From contig CAKAKS010000060.1 of the NCBI GenBank assembly GCA_916700875.1, positions 31,865,528-31,929,527 of the forward strand: a DNA stretch of 64,000 bases. Reading direction: 5' to 3'. Numbering within the stretch: the first letter of the stretch is position 1; every line of letters starts with the position of its first letter. This DNA is from Sebastes aleutianus. Taxonomy: Eukaryota > Chordata > Actinopteri > Perciformes > Sebastidae. Under the pieces are notes generated by a model. The model was not told the origin of the DNA. It worked only from the letters and a program-made list of their open reading frames with translations, and searched no databases. Both the position numbers and the translations under genes were made by a program. Of this stretch, positions 1-11,602 are shown in pieces.

Positions 1-313
1 CTCCTGACATGGTGTATCTCAGGCGTCGGTAATGTGCCAACACTGTCTCTGTTCTGAATACTTCTGCTGTTAACTGAGCTATCTCTTCTGTCGACTCAGC
101 TATGGTAGTCTCCTGGGTCTGAATCTGCCTGCGGAGTACACTATTGGCAGTTTCCTGAAACTTAACGGTGTCGGTGAGGACTCTGTTGTCAGTCGTCAGT
201 TTCATAACCTCAAAGGTCAAGTTAGTCATTCGTTGGTATTTTCTTATTCTAGCGTATCTACTCTTGTCGTACTTCGTACTTGTGTATGGTGTTGAATAGG
301 CAAGCCATCTGTT
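1..313 (-). other. Open reading stretch with coiled-coil character, unidentified
   Basis: On the minus strand a reading frame runs from the TAA at 316-314 to the window edge without a stop, about 104 codons. From a methionine at 229 it is rich in Glu, Gln, Thr, Leu and Arg with heptad-like spacing, so it could form a coiled coil. It lies directly beside retroviral RNase H fragments and may be another retroelement piece (Gag- or accessory-like). I do not recognise the family. It could also be a chance open frame. The real extent lies outside the window. Confidence 0.3.
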
Positions 314-540
314 TTAATGAACCCACAATCTTTCCCACACTGCTCTAAACAAATAGCATACTCCATGGGCGTATGCCGAGTCAGTGTATATATCAACTTC
401 TTTACCTGCCGCAAGGGTGTAGGCTTGAGTTAGAGCTTTTAGTTCTGCTAACTGAGCTAAGCATGGTCGATCACATAGGGCACTTTCTAGCATATGGCAA
501 TTGTCGGATGTCATTTGAACTATAGAGTAGTGTCATGTCC
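250..540 (-). pseudogene. RNase H fragment of an endogenous retrovirus pol (second, diverged copy)
   Basis: The minus-strand frame 514-314 encodes the central part of a retroviral RNase H, with an Ala-Glu-Leu-Lys-Ala helix and the catalytic-type TDSAY motif. The similarity continues for about 25 residues in another frame downstream, so the fragment is frameshifted, and then it ends. It is a second version of the same region found at about 1100-930, so the locus holds two partial, diverged pol copies. It is clearly non-functional. Confidence 0.6.
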
Positions 541-614
541 ATCTCTGTAACAGGATCCATCTACAAACAGAACCATATCAGGTGATTATAATGGGTTAGA
601 CTGTAGGTCCTGTC

Positions 615-1598
615 TTAGTTTGTGTCACCTCTGTGTATCCACAAACGTTTTTCAGCATCTGTTACCCTATCTTGAGCTAATATTAGGGAATTAAGAGTGG
701 TTAGGGGTGCACAGTCATCTGCTATGAGTACCGGGGCTATTATGCAGTCCAGTGCTGCCTGTTTAGCAGCTTCATCTGCCAAATTATTTCCTTTAGCTAT
801 CAAAGAGTTGGTCTTTTGATGTGCGGGACATTTGATTATTGCTAGAGCAGTTGGGAGATGCAATGCTTCCAAAAGATGAGAAATGGCTTCTCCATGCGTT
901 AACAGAGTGCTGTCTGCTCTGAAGAATCCTCACTGTTTCCAAATGTTAGCATGAACATGACAAACTCCGTAAGCGTAGGCAGAGTCTGTATAAACATTAA
1001 GACGTTTACCAGCGGTCAAGGTACAGGCGGCTGCTAAAGCTTTGATTTCAGCTAATTGAGCAAAGCAGGGCTGATCAACCTAGCGGGACTGCAATGTCGT
1101 AAAGGTACCATCTTGGTCATTCAATTACACTACGCCGCACCCTGCGCGGGTTCCGGTCGCGTCACGAAAATATGAGCCATCTACCAACAATGTGAGATCG
1201 GCTGGGATCGGCTGATTATGAAGGTCTTTTCGTGCTCGCATAAATTTCTCTGTTGTTTGTACACAATTGTGTGGTGTACCATCTACTGGCAAAACCATCT
1301 TTGTTGCGGGGTTTACTGTGTTACATCGTTGGATGGTGTGCTCTGGGGCGGAGAGTATTATCTCATATCCGGTGCGTCTAGCTTGCGTCAAAACAAATCG
1401 AATACTTGTGAATAGTGCATGTAATTGATGTGACGTATACAGAACCACTGCGTGTCCCATAGTGAGTGACGAAGCTTTTTGGTACGCAAATGCAGCTGCT
1501 GCCAGTCCCTGGTAGCAGGGTGGCAAACCAGTTTCAATGTTATCAAGTTTAGTACTGTAGTACGCTAATGGCTGTTTGCCTGTTGGTGTATTTTGCAT
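615..1598 (-). pseudogene. Endogenous retrovirus pol remnant (RT connection, RNase H, start of integrase)
   Basis: Reading the minus strand from 1598, the first frame (157 codons) matches the reverse-transcriptase connection region followed by the start of RNase H, with the LLVDGS motif near its end. After a break near 1125-1080 the RNase H core continues with a TDSAYAYG motif around 990, then another stop near 925. The frame 872-615 covers the RNase H C-terminus (a KCPAHQ-type motif, then NNLADEAAKQ) and leads towards the integrase. Gag, protease, the RT core and env are not visible. It resembles gamma/epsilon-type fish retroviral pol. There are several stops and frameshifts, so it is a dead copy. 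Confidence 0.7.
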
Positions 1599-2110
1599 TA
1601 GTACAGCACATGCGTATCCAGCTCTCTCTGTTACGTATAGATGGAACGGCTTTAAATACTTCTTTTATTTATTATCTAGTCAGTTTTATAAACAGTACTT
1701 TTATTTTATTTCTTTAAATACTTTATTATCTTCCAATTTATTATTCTCTTTTCCTACTTTTAATGCTATTTTCTCAGTGTTTATTCTACTACACGAGTTA
1801 TATTCCTCACACTCTATGTTTTACACAAGACAGAGAGGGTGACAAAATGGGAGAGGACATGAAGCAGGGAGTAGGATGAAAAAAAAAGGTGGGGGGCTTG
1901 TACAAGAGGCGGAGGATTGCCCGGGGGACAGAGGGTGGGGGCTTGTAAAGAGGCCCAAGGGGAGAGGAGGGTGCAGCAGGGAGGGCTGGAGTGAGAAAAA
2001 GACAAAGGGGGGGCTATGAACAAAGGAAAGTTGATAGAAAAGAAAATGGTTTACAGTATATTTGTACAGGTTATTTACAGTGATCACGTTTGTTTCTTTT
2101 TTTCCTCTGT
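1599..2110. other. Gene-free AT-rich and purine-rich stretch
   Basis: 1640-1810 is T-rich. 1830-2040 is strongly purine-rich on the plus strand, with long G/A runs. Open frames here are low-complexity (Ser/Pro/Leu-rich) and I see no domain in them. Nothing else can be supported. Confidence 0.6.
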
Positions 2111-2660
2111 TAGAATCTACCCGTTCTGTCCGTCCCTTATCTGAAAAAATCCCAGCAACGGCTGGAACTCATGCAGAACAAAAGACGCGGTATCCGCAGA
2201 AACTATGCCGGCTTATTCACTAACTTTTTATCACCTCTTAGCTCAAACAGGCTATCACTCACCACCACTCTAAAGAGAGCGTCTGAAAGTTTATTACAGG
2301 AGCGCGTGTCTGTGACACTTTAAAACAAACTCTCCCTACGCCCCCTGGGCACCTTTTGCCCTTTTAAACCAAACTTTATTAGTTAATCTACCCGTTCTGT
2401 CCGTCCCTTATCTGAAAAAATCCCAGCAACGGCTGGAACTCATGCAGAACAAAAGACGCGGTATCCGCAGAAACTATGCCGGCTTATTCACTTACTTTTT
2501 ATATTAGTTAATCTACCCGTTCTGTCCGTCCCTTATCTGAAAAAATCCTAGCAATGGCCAGAACTCATGCAGAATTTAAGACGCGGTATCCGCAGAAACT
2601 ATGCCGGCTTATTCACTTACTTTTTATATTAGTTAATCTACCCGTTCTGTCCGTCCCTTA
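2111..2660. repeat. 125-bp tandem repeat array, left part
   Basis: Units beginning at the motif AGTTAATCTACCCGTTCTGT start at 2381, 2506 and 2631, exactly 125 bp apart. A partial related unit lies at 2111-2235 and a spacer at 2236-2380. Within a unit, GACGCGGTATCCGCAGAAAC and CCGGCTTATTCACTTAC recur. The array is interrupted at 2660 by a Tc1 element and resumes at 4275. It may derive from a retroelement terminal region, which is inference. Confidence 0.85.
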
Positions 2661-4272
2661 CAGACGTAGGCAAAGTTGTTGGTAACGTTCCGTTAAAGAG
2701 AGAAAAACCCACAATGGTCACTGAAATAACTTGAAACTAATAATAAATAAAAATTCACTGAAAATTAACTAATGAAAATCAGATATTGTTTTTGAATTAT
2801 GGTTCAGCAGAATCATTTAAAAAAACAAACTAATGAAACTGGCCTAGACAAAAATGATGGTAACATTAACTTAATATTTTGTTGCACAACCTTTTGAGGC
2901 AATCACTGCAATCAAGTGATTTCTGTAACTCTCAATGAGACTTCTGCACCTGTCGACAGGTATGTTGGCCCACTCCTCGTGAGCAAACTGCTCCAGCTGT
3001 CTCAGGTTTGAAGGGTGCCTTCTCCAGACGGCATGTTTCAGCTCCTTCCACAGATGTTCAATAGGATTTAGATCCGGGCTCATAGAAGGCCACTTCAGAA
3101 TAGTCCAATGTTTTGTTCTTAGCCATTCTTGGGTGTTTTTAGCTGTGTTTTGGGTCATTATCCTGTTTGAGGACCCATGACCTGCAACTGAGACCAAGCT
3201 TTCTGACACTGGGCAGCACATTTCGCTCCAGAATGCCTTGATAGTCTTGAGATTTCATTGCACCCTGCACAGATTCAAGACACCCTGTGCCAGATGCAAC
3301 AAAGCAGCCCCATAACATAACCGAGCCTCCTCCATGTTTCACATTAGGTACAGTGTTCTTTTCTTTGGATGCTTCATCTCTTCGTCTGTGAACATAGAGC
3401 TGATGTGACTTGCCAAAAAGCTCCAGTTTTGTCTCATCTGTCCAAAGGACATTCTCCCAGAAGCTTTGTGGCTTGTCAATATGCATTTTGGAAAATTCCA
3501 GTCTCGCTTTTTTATGATTTGGTGTCCTCCTCGGTTGTCTTCCATTAAGTCCACTTTGGCTCAAACAGTGACGGATGGTGCGATCTGACACTGATGTACC
3601 TTGACCTTGGAGTTCACCTCTAATCTCTTTGGAAGTTGTTCTGGGCTCTTTGGTTACCATTCGTATTATCCGTCTCTTCAATATGTCATCAATTTTCCTC
3701 TTGCGGCCACGTCCAGGGAGGTTGGCTACAGTCCCATGGACCTTAAACTTCTGAATAATATGTGCAGCTGTAGTCACAGGAACATCAGGCTGCTTGGAGA
3801 TGGTCTTATAGCCTTTACCTTTAACATGAAGGTCTATAATGTTCTTTCTGATCTCCTGAGACAACTCTCTCCTTAGCTTTCTGTGGTCCATGTTCAGTGT
3901 GGTACACACCATGATGCCAAACAGCACAGTGACTACTTTTCACCCTTTAAATAGGCAGACTGACTGATTACAAGTTTGAAGACACCTGTGATGCTAATTA
4001 CAGGACACACCTTAGTTTAATATGTCCCTATGGTCACATTATTTTACATCTTTTCTAGGGCTACCATCATTTTTGTCTAGGCCAGTTTCATCAGTTTGTT
4101 TTTTAAAATGATTCTGTTGAACCACAATTCAAAAGCAAAAGCTGATTTTCATTAGTTAATTTTCAGTAAATTTTTATTTATTATTACTTTTGTCAGTTTC
4201 AAGTTATTTCAGTGACCATTGTGGGTTTTTCTCTCTTTAACGGAACGTTACCAACAACTTTGCCTACGTCTG
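2661..4272 (-). mobile_element. Tc1-like DNA transposon, copy 1
   Basis: The element begins CAGACGTAGGCAAAGTTGTT and ends with the inverse AACAACTTTGCCTACGTCTG. The arms stay complementary for roughly 75 bp or more. The dinucleotide TA flanks both ends (2659-2660 and 4273-4274), the expected Tc1/mariner target duplication. Length is 1612 bp. It carries one frameshifted transposase on the minus strand. It has inserted into the 125-bp tandem array. Confidence 0.95.
2871..3927 (-). pseudogene. Tc1 transposase, frameshifted
   Basis: Cut-and-paste transposase of the Tc1 family. Reading from 3927, the frame holds an N-terminal helix-turn-helix region (RRELSQEIRKNIIDLHVKG), a GRGRKRK linker, and the catalytic core with aspartates in LWTDETK and QDNDPKH. 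It stops just after PKHS near 3139. The rest, including PDLNPIEHLW with the catalytic glutamate, is in another frame down to 2871 and ends in GCATKY. Comparison of the two frames suggests loss of 2 nt in a CACACA-type run. Full Tc1 transposases are about 340 residues and the two parts together cover that length. As it stands it should not make an active enzyme. Confidence 0.93.
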
Positions 4273-4497
4273 TATTAGTGAAAAAATCCTAGCAATGGCC
4301 AGAACTCATGCAGAATTTAAGACGCGGTATCCGCAGAAACTATGCCGGCTTATTCACTTACTTTTTATATTAGTTAATCTACCCGTTCTGTCCGTCCCTT
4401 ATCTGAAAAAATCCTAGCAATGGCCAGAACTCATGCAGAACAAAAGACGCGGTATCCGCAGAAACTATGCCGGCTTATTCACTTACTATTTTTAGGG
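4273..4497. repeat. 125-bp tandem repeat array, right part
   Basis: Continuation of the array broken by the Tc1 element. The remainder of one unit starts at about 4280 (GAAAAAATCCTAGCAATGGC), and a further unit begins at 4372 and ends near 4497. Confidence 0.85.
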
Positions 4498-5783
4498 AAT
4501 CAACCTGTCCCTTTTAAATAAAAACTCTATTTAAATACCATAAATGATATAACAACAACAATAACAACACAGCTGAAATATACAAGCCCTCTTACCTTTA
4601 AACAACCTGTCAATATCCCTAATCTACTTATCTTTACCCTCACTCAACCTATTCTCTAATAACCTAGGCTCATTTACTTTCAACATTCATTCCTCCATAC
4701 TTTCCTCACCATGGTAAATTATAAAAACACTAAGCGCATGCATTTGCAATGGACTTGTTTTAGCCAGTGAGATCAGTTTATACTTTAGACAATTTATGTG
4801 TGACTTGTTTATTTAAATGTTAGCAATTTTAACTTAAATATGGTTAACTAGGTTCTTTTGGTAGGAGGCAGCAGAGGTACCTTAAACACCGGCGGATTGC
4901 CAGCTCCACACCGAAACACAGAGTCAATTTAGAAGAAAAAAGCTCTTCCTACCTTTTTTGTGGCCACAAAACTGGTGTGTTTCGGTGCGGGCGTGGTTTT
5001 CCCAGGTCCTCAGGTCCTCGGCAGCGCCGACACTCCTGGCTTCAGCTCGCCAAATGTTGAGTCTGGAAATCTCAAGCCTTGGGCCAGGAACGGCAGAGAT
5101 CCCAGCTCAATGTTCTTCAGGTTCAATTTTAATGGAGTCAGAAAGTCAACACAGGTTACTCAAATGAATCACATAATGCTGTACAAGTATTTTGCAAAAA
5201 GCAGAGTTTTCATCGTGTTTAATATCAACAGACACAAACACAACCAAAACCCGAGCAGGTCCGGACACGTCTGTCCGGACGCAACTGCCCGCGGTCTTTA
5301 GATCATAACCTTATATACTTGGAACAAAGAACTCACCTCCTATTTTCCTGTCATCGTAAATTGTAGTATTCCTCAATTCTACTGGTCTCTGTCTTACTAA
5401 TCAGCATATGACCTCTGCCATACATATGATCTTGGTACCTCCTCTGCCAGATTCCCTGTTTTGGGCCCCCTGCAGCTGCAAGGTTGCTTGGATCAGCATT
5501 ACATCACTAGAGCTGTGAGTTACAGTGGCCAGTGTGAGTATTACAGCACTGGGGTTAACATAGCAGCACTATGATTGTATGCTGTTTCAGTAGTAAAAAC
5601 AGTGTTATAGGATTAATACTTTTATCATTGTTTATCACATTTTTATATAGTTTAAAAGGGATTGCTTCCACAGTATCTTAGGCGTTTGTTCTCAGCCTCA
5701 GACTGAACCCATATATTCTGAATATTAGAAATTGCATTATCTGATAAATTCTAACAATTTGTTAAATTTTTTTTGTCTCAAAG
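4498..5783. other. Gene-free region, possible retroviral LTR/leader
   Basis: No exon can be supported. On the minus strand 5322-5309 reads CCAAGTATATAAGG, a TATA-box-like element, followed by a GC-rich stretch to about 4960. This could be the LTR and leader of the minus-strand retrovirus whose pol lies at 1598-615, but no second LTR or primer-binding site was identified, so this is only a suggestion. The open frames at 4958-5301 show no recognisable domain. The last 200 bases are AT-rich intron-like sequence before the exon at 5784. Confidence 0.35.
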
Positions 5784-7313
5784 ATGTGATGAAACATGAA
5801 ATAGTTCATCCAAAGATCCTAAACAGCTCTGGATGCATAAAACAGTCGGAGGTCCTGACCTGTGTGTGCATCAGCGAGGGGAATCCTTTACCCACCATCA
5901 AATGGCCACTGTTGAAGAACCACGCTGAGTACTCTGTCATCACCACTACTGTGTCCCACCACATAGTCAACAGCACCGCCACCCTAACTGCAGCTAACAG
6001 CAACACTTCTGTCGAGTGTGTCAGCAGCAATGGAAATGGGAAAGCAAAAAGAAACCTCACCGTAAACAAAGTAGAACCAGAAGAAGACGGTAACTCAGTC
6101 TTTAAATGTTTTTTTCTCTAATCTCCTTTACATTTAGACAAACCTTAATGAAACTGCCATCTATCCATGAAAAGTAAATGTGCTGCCATAGGCTGCAGAA
6201 CAAGAAGCAGCAGTGGCCTCAGTTTTTATTTTTTTATTTTTTAACAATTTGTGTCTCTTGATTCCAGGTCTACACATGAAATTGTTAAGAATTGTTACAC
6301 GGCTGGAAATTATCATAACGTTTTGCATTGGCGTTCTTCTTTCTGCAATCATTTGCTGTTTGGTGAGAAAATGCCACAGGTACACTATGAAGTTCTTATT
6401 CATACTTTTTTTGCTAATATTTTGTTTGTTTATCTAAATATTTCAGGCTTTGTTCATGTATAATGTTAATTTGTAATTCATAAAGGACGCCTGGAAGAAC
6501 GTATCTGAAATTGTAATAGCATACTTCGGAAACTACTAGAATGGTCCTTAAACGTTTGTTTGGTTCTTAAATGTTCCTTAAACGTTTGTTTCAAATGAGA
6601 CATTAATGATCGCTGCTGAATGTATGTTAATGTTTGTGCTGTTTAAAAACATTTCTCAGAAAAAAAGAGAGGATCTATGGAAATCTGGCTGAGACTCTGG
6701 AGATGGTGACAAGTCACGAGGATGCACTGGTATTTATATTTATACAGCTCGACATATTATACGTTAGTTAAAGCCCTAATGTGTACGATTTGACTCTGAC
6801 TTTTGTGAAACCTAGTGGTTGTATTGAGAAAGACACTGTGGTAAAGAGCAGTGTTGGAGTTTTAAGTAGAAGTAGCTTCTTCATGTTGAAATGAGCCATT
6901 TGTGGCCAATTGTTGGTGTTGAAGCAGCTGACGAATGACTCCTACCATTCCTGTGTTTTACCTGACAGAGAGATGCTGACCAAGCAGTGGAAGATTATCA
7001 GTCCATCGACCAAGTCGTAGCTGAAGCGGGAGGAGCTGTGGCGGCGGGGAAATCAGACGTGCCAGAGTACTCCAAGATTAATTTCTCCCTGATTAAGAGA
7101 AGGAGTCCAGCAGAGGCAGGGATGACACCAGAGTCCACAGAAACAGAGTACGCTGAAATTAAAGAATTAAAGAAAATTGAAGAAGAAGCAGACGAGAGAC
7201 AGGACGGAGAGGACGAAGAGGAAATGATTGGGGAAGACGAGGAGAAAAAAATAGAAGAGAAGGAAGGTGAGGATGTGGCGCTGTATTCCACTGTGAAGGA
7301 TATAATGAGTTAG
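5784..7313 (+). CDS. Siglec-like Ig receptor, 3' exons only (last Ig domain, membrane segment, cytoplasmic tail)
   Basis: Four exons join in frame: 5784-6089 (Ig domain, phase 1 in and out), 6268-6379 (membrane), 6660-6729 (70 nt), 6969-7313 (tail, stop TAG). The Ig domain has the Siglec-type pattern with Cys in GCIKQ and LTCVCISEGNPLPTIKW and a Cys in VECVSSNG. The membrane exon encodes LEIIITFCIGVLLSAIICCL followed by basic residues. The tail has five tyrosines with a hydrophobic residue at +3 (IYGNL, DYQSI, EYSKI, EYAEI, LYSTV), ITIM-like but without the strict residue at -2, and a very acidic Glu-rich stretch. The exon pattern, including a 70-nt exon, matches the minus-strand gene at 52862-60984, so the two are probably relatives. 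The signal peptide and N-terminal domains are not visible. Either an intron longer than 5.7 kb holds the retroelements, or the gene is truncated. The first acceptor (CTCAAAG) is weak. Confidence 0.75.
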
Positions 7314-7419
7314 ATTTGATAGTGTAGGAGTATTCCCCCGAACCCCCCTAGAGGGTCCAAGGTCCACCAACCACGGTCTCACAAAATCCTGTGGAAACCA
7401 CTCAATACAGTGTGTGTCT

Positions 7420-8255
7420 GGCCCTGTTCAGACCTGGTATTAACATGCACCCTCAGTGGTCCGGACACAAGTAGACAGCTTTAAGTATACGTCTGTTCAC
7501 ACTCGGCATTAGAACGCATCTCTGCATGCATATTGAGTGGCCACTTGTGATCCGATCTCACTTCCCCGCTCTATATGCAAATAAACACGTAGTAAACACG
7601 GCTCATACATCAGACGTTGTGATGTAATATTACAGGGATGTCAGTAGTAATATCCTACTTGTTCGTGAATTCTGGTACATTTTTATAACATCAAAATATA
7701 AGGTCATTGTACCGGCGGTCACCGGGGACCTCCGCGCCACCGGCACCACTGCCTTTTCCAAGTAACAGCCGGGTACAGAGCTTCAGAGAGCCGGGGATGA
7801 GAGAGAGCTGGTGGGCGAGCGGGTGTCAGCTCCGTGCAAAGCATCGGAACAAAAACACCGACACATCTCTGACAGTATGATAATAATGCATTTCCTGTTT
7901 AGGTATGATATATTTTAATAAAATACAGTTGTAGTGACAGGATACAGTAGAGCACAGAAACCGTTTCCATGCTGTGAGGCAGACCAGCTCTCGGATCTGC
8001 CTGTCTGATCACCTGAGGGGCGCAGACACCCGCAGATCCCAGCAGGACGTCAGTTGAGTAAACGATCCTTCAATGTGACACATTCACTACACACTGCTAA
8101 AAGAATGTGGCCGTATGTGGCCCAGACCACCTTTGAATGTGGTCTGAAAGATCCGATCTCAATGCGTCTTGAGTGTGTTCACACCTGTACTTAGAGCGGT
8201 CCACTTGTGATCCGATCACCGAGGAAACATGTTAATACCAGGTCTGAACGGGGCC
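7420..8255. mobile_element. Non-autonomous DNA element with 28-bp terminal inverted repeats
   Basis: Starts GGCCCTGTTCAGACCTGGTA and ends with TACCAGGTCTGAACGGGGCC, an inverted pair continuing through TTAACATG. No transposase frame inside. Subterminal motifs are repeated: CCACTTGTGATCCGATC occurs near both ends in the same orientation. A target duplication is not obvious, so the superfamily is left open. Confidence 0.75.
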
Positions 8256-9511
8256 TCCGTTAACACCGGGTGAGATGTAGGGGGAAAAAGTAGTATTTTT
8301 TTTTTATCAAATCTTTCCCACCTTATTGGATACAAAAGGTCAAACATCTGTAAACAACATGACATTAGTTCATTACAATACATCTGAGAACATAACTGCT
8401 ACAAAAGTGTTTGCTTGAGCCAGTTGAAGGCACACCACCACAGTACGCATGCACGTGTGTGTGCACATGATCAGGATGGTATACCACCGCCGCCTCATTT
8501 TAAAAAAAGGAAAAACCCTGAGAATGTAAACAGGTTTTGATGATGTTAAAGCTAGATTTGTTATGCATTTACTGCAGTAAAGCAATTCAAATTTATTATT
8601 TTACTCTATATTGTTATTCTAAAAATAAATAAATAAAATGGAGAGCTGAAATCACGTTAAATTAACAGAGTTTATAAGGATATTTCATTGCCATTAAGGC
8701 ACCATATGTACAGCAGAAGGGTTTTCTGTATAGAATGTTATTGTTTTTATTTGTATAATATGGTCCAAGTTCATGCAACGTTAAAGCAATGCAGTAGTTA
8801 TCTGCAGTTATATGGTCAATACCATTTGTGCATTATGCTAGAGCTATAGAGCCAGCTGACAATTAGCTTCGCTTAGAAATGTAAAAATTACAATTTGCAG
8901 TTTTCGGACAGTTAACGTGGCGTAACTGTGTGTTATTTACTTTTATAAAACATATATTTTAGCATGTATTGGAGCAGTTAAAAGGGTTTGTAGCTGTGAA
9001 TCAAAAAACAAACATGAAAAACACGTACTACTCCCTTGACTCTATAAAGCCATTAGCATTACAGAGGAACTGACATTTATTTTTACATTTTTGGCCATTG
9101 GATCATTTAAAAGTCCAATTACTTTGTATTTGAAATGAACTAACTATAAATGAACATGCATTCACAACAGTGTCTTCTGCTGTCACAAAGACAGGAAATC
9201 TTTGTGTAAGAGGAAATGAGCCTAAAAATAGCTTCTGAAACACCCTCCAGGTGTCAGACGCTTTGCATACTGGGTTCCTCTTTAAAGAGAAGAAAGACTC
9301 TGCATCTTCGCTCACAAGAGTCTCACATACAGTATACTGTAAATACATCCCTCAACTTTATTAATATTACTTTATTCCTCTTTACTGGTAATGCCTTTTA
9401 TAATGTGCCCATGTGGTGAAACCCACAAATCATGTAACAGCTTTTATAGTAAATGAAAAGGAAATGAAACTATCATATTGCTGATTGTGTTTTTTATGTA
9501 TTTTTATCATC
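8256..9511. other. Gene-free region
   Basis: AT-rich, no supported exon, no recognisable repeat family. Short open frames near 8373-8585 and 9103-9419 lack domains and splice context. Confidence 0.6.
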
Positions 9512-10332
9512 ATTAAAGTTACTGTTTGTCCTAACACATATAAATCATTGCGGGTCGGTGTCCCGTGCGCGCTCGCGTGTGGCTACGCTGTTCAGACTCA
9601 GACTCCAACACAAACTACACGGAAGCACCAGACTGCAAAGTTCTATCTAGTGAAGCCCGTCTTGCAAAACAGTGTGAACTCTTCCTGCTTCAGCCTCCCG
9701 ACCGCGGTCAGAAGACACAGGGGAGACCGTAGCTTTGGTCTCCAGGGCCGGAGTCTCTGCTGTACTCTGCTCCTCTGCCTGCCTGCCTTCACTCACACAC
9801 CGCGCTCGTTCTCACTCACATGCGCGCACACTCCACACTGCAGAAGCGTTAGTTTAGCTCTGAGAATATCTAGTGAATGTACAGTGGACGTTTGTGCAGA
9901 AATAAATGCTGCAGCTCCTCCAGACCAACAGAGGTTTCTCGTGTCTTGTTTCCTGCTGCTGAGTGAATAGACGGGGCTCCGGAGAGAGAAACGTTATCGT
10001 CTCCCACCAAAACTCCGGTGTCTCCCCTGTTCCTTCTGACCGCGGTCGGGAGGCTGAAGCAGAAAAACACTAGCATCAGCATTGATTCATGGAGAGACCT
10101 TCGTCTGGTCAGCTAACATTACTGCCAAGCAGCTGAAATATAGAGTGATATTGTGGTTTTAGCTGACGTGTGTCGCCTCACTGTTTTGAGTGATGCTCGT
10201 TCATGTCTATGTAGAGCAAGCAAGCGTGAGCAACAGGACGCTGACTTTCTTTGACTTAACGGCCACAGGTGTCGCTGTTAACAAGCATTTCTGATTCTTA
10301 CAAACATACAGTAGAGTCCCTTTTAAAGGAGA
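9512..10332. mobile_element. Miniature element, TTTAAAGG...CCTTTAAA family, copy 1
   Basis: Begins near TTAAAGTTACTGTTTGTCC and ends near ACAGTAGAGTCCCTTTTAAA, with inverted ends. The body matches elements at 25397-26193 and 44951-45580 (for example CATTGCGGGTCGGTGTCCC, CTATCTAGTGAAGCCCGTCT, GGCCACAGGTGTCGCTGTTA). The body also contains an internal inverted match (CTGCTTCAGCCTCCCGACCG against CGGTCGGGAGGCTGAAGCAG). Non-coding. Confidence 0.75.
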
Positions 10333-10439
10333 GAGGTACTCCACATGACCCCCCCTCTACTACCTATAAAATAAAATAGGTGGTATGACCTTCCATTTCA
10401 TACTTTTCGGATCTGTCAAACTAAATTAAAAATACTAGG

Positions 10440-10640
10440 TTAAGGTTTGAGTTTAATTTATTCATGTCATATATTTTTGGGACATTTTTGCATTTTTTTT
10501 GCAAGTGTTGAAAGTGTTGAGAGACAGGAAACATGGAGAGAGAGGGAGAGAGGGGTTTGACATGTAACAAAGGTCCCCAACTGGAATTGAACCGTGGACG
10601 TTGCAGTAATGAGGTATGCACCTTAACCAATCAGGGTATC
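10440..10640 (-). repeat. Possible tRNA-derived short interspersed repeat
   Basis: The plus strand reads GAGAGACAGGAAACATGGAG, then CTGGAATTGAACCGTGGAC. The reverse complement of the latter contains GGTTCAATTCC, which fits a polymerase III B box. This is a common type of fish repeat. The assignment is inferred from this motif alone. Confidence 0.4.
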
Positions 10641-11039
10641 TCAGCTACAACATTGTAGACAGTGAGGAGAAAAACTATTTGTATTGTTAATTAACATTTT
10701 TTTTAAAAGGTACTTCATTGTCATACTGATGTGTTTTGGCCATCCTTCTGTTGTCTGGATAACAGTTGTGCATATTAGTAAAGATCTGCACAGTAATGAT
10801 AATGTAAGCAGTTTAAAAAATGAATGCTAATGTAATTGTAATTATGCTTTATTTGAAATATGTTTGTATTTTATTAATGTGCTCATAAATGTGTTTGCAT
10901 TTCTTGTAAGCTTATGCATGAAATAAAATAGCTTTAGCTACAAACTGTGTGCATGGTACTGTATGTTGCTCAAAGTGATTTTGGATTAAGGTTGAGCTAC
11001 TTTAACAGGATTAGAATGTTCCACTAGCAGGACGGACAC

Positions 11040-11154
11040 CTTTAAATAGATCAACCTGACGCTGCTGGTGCTCCAGAGCTGCAGAAGAATTTTACATTTG
11101 ACATCTGAGAGCAAATATTTCAACCATAGGGCTGCTTCTCCTCCAGATCTGCAG
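11040..11154 (+). other. Likely 5' non-coding exon of the IRG gene
   Basis: The sequence ends CTCCAGATCTGCAG followed by GTGAGTGTG, a strong donor at 11155. The matching acceptor TTTTACAG ends at 11600, three bases before the IRG start codon. The transcription start is not determined, so the left edge is approximate. Confidence 0.55.
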
Positions 11155-11602
11155 GTGAGTGTGTGCAGAATTGTGCTGAATTGAAACTTTCCATTGCCAA
11201 GATGTCGATATTTGATTGGTTTGTTTGGTCATACTGATATCAATGCATTCTTAACATTTTATGATTTTCACATGGATCTTAGCTTGTGGTATTTATTTGT
11301 ATTAATGTAAATCTTCAGTTCAGGTGTAAACATGTCCAGCAGTGATGAATGAGCAGGTTTTCTGTGACACTAGAAATATAATTTGGTTTCGGGTTTCTTC
11401 TAGTATTATGTTAGAAGGTTCCTTTTGAAAAGCAGCCACTTTGATTTATTTTTTATTGATATGTTAGATGTCATCATGTCTATTGTTACACTTGGCAGTA
11501 TGGTGAAGTAGATCGGATTTAATGCTTTGTTTGCAAATATCCTTATGATCTTTCTGGTCTGTGCTATATTAAATACTTCTTTGTCTTTATTGTTTTACAG
11601 AG

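Noticed and set aside
9485..9970. 161-codon plus-strand frame, and related frames at 25377-25866
   Set aside because: Lie within the TTTAAAGG miniature-element family. The frame is not preserved between copies.
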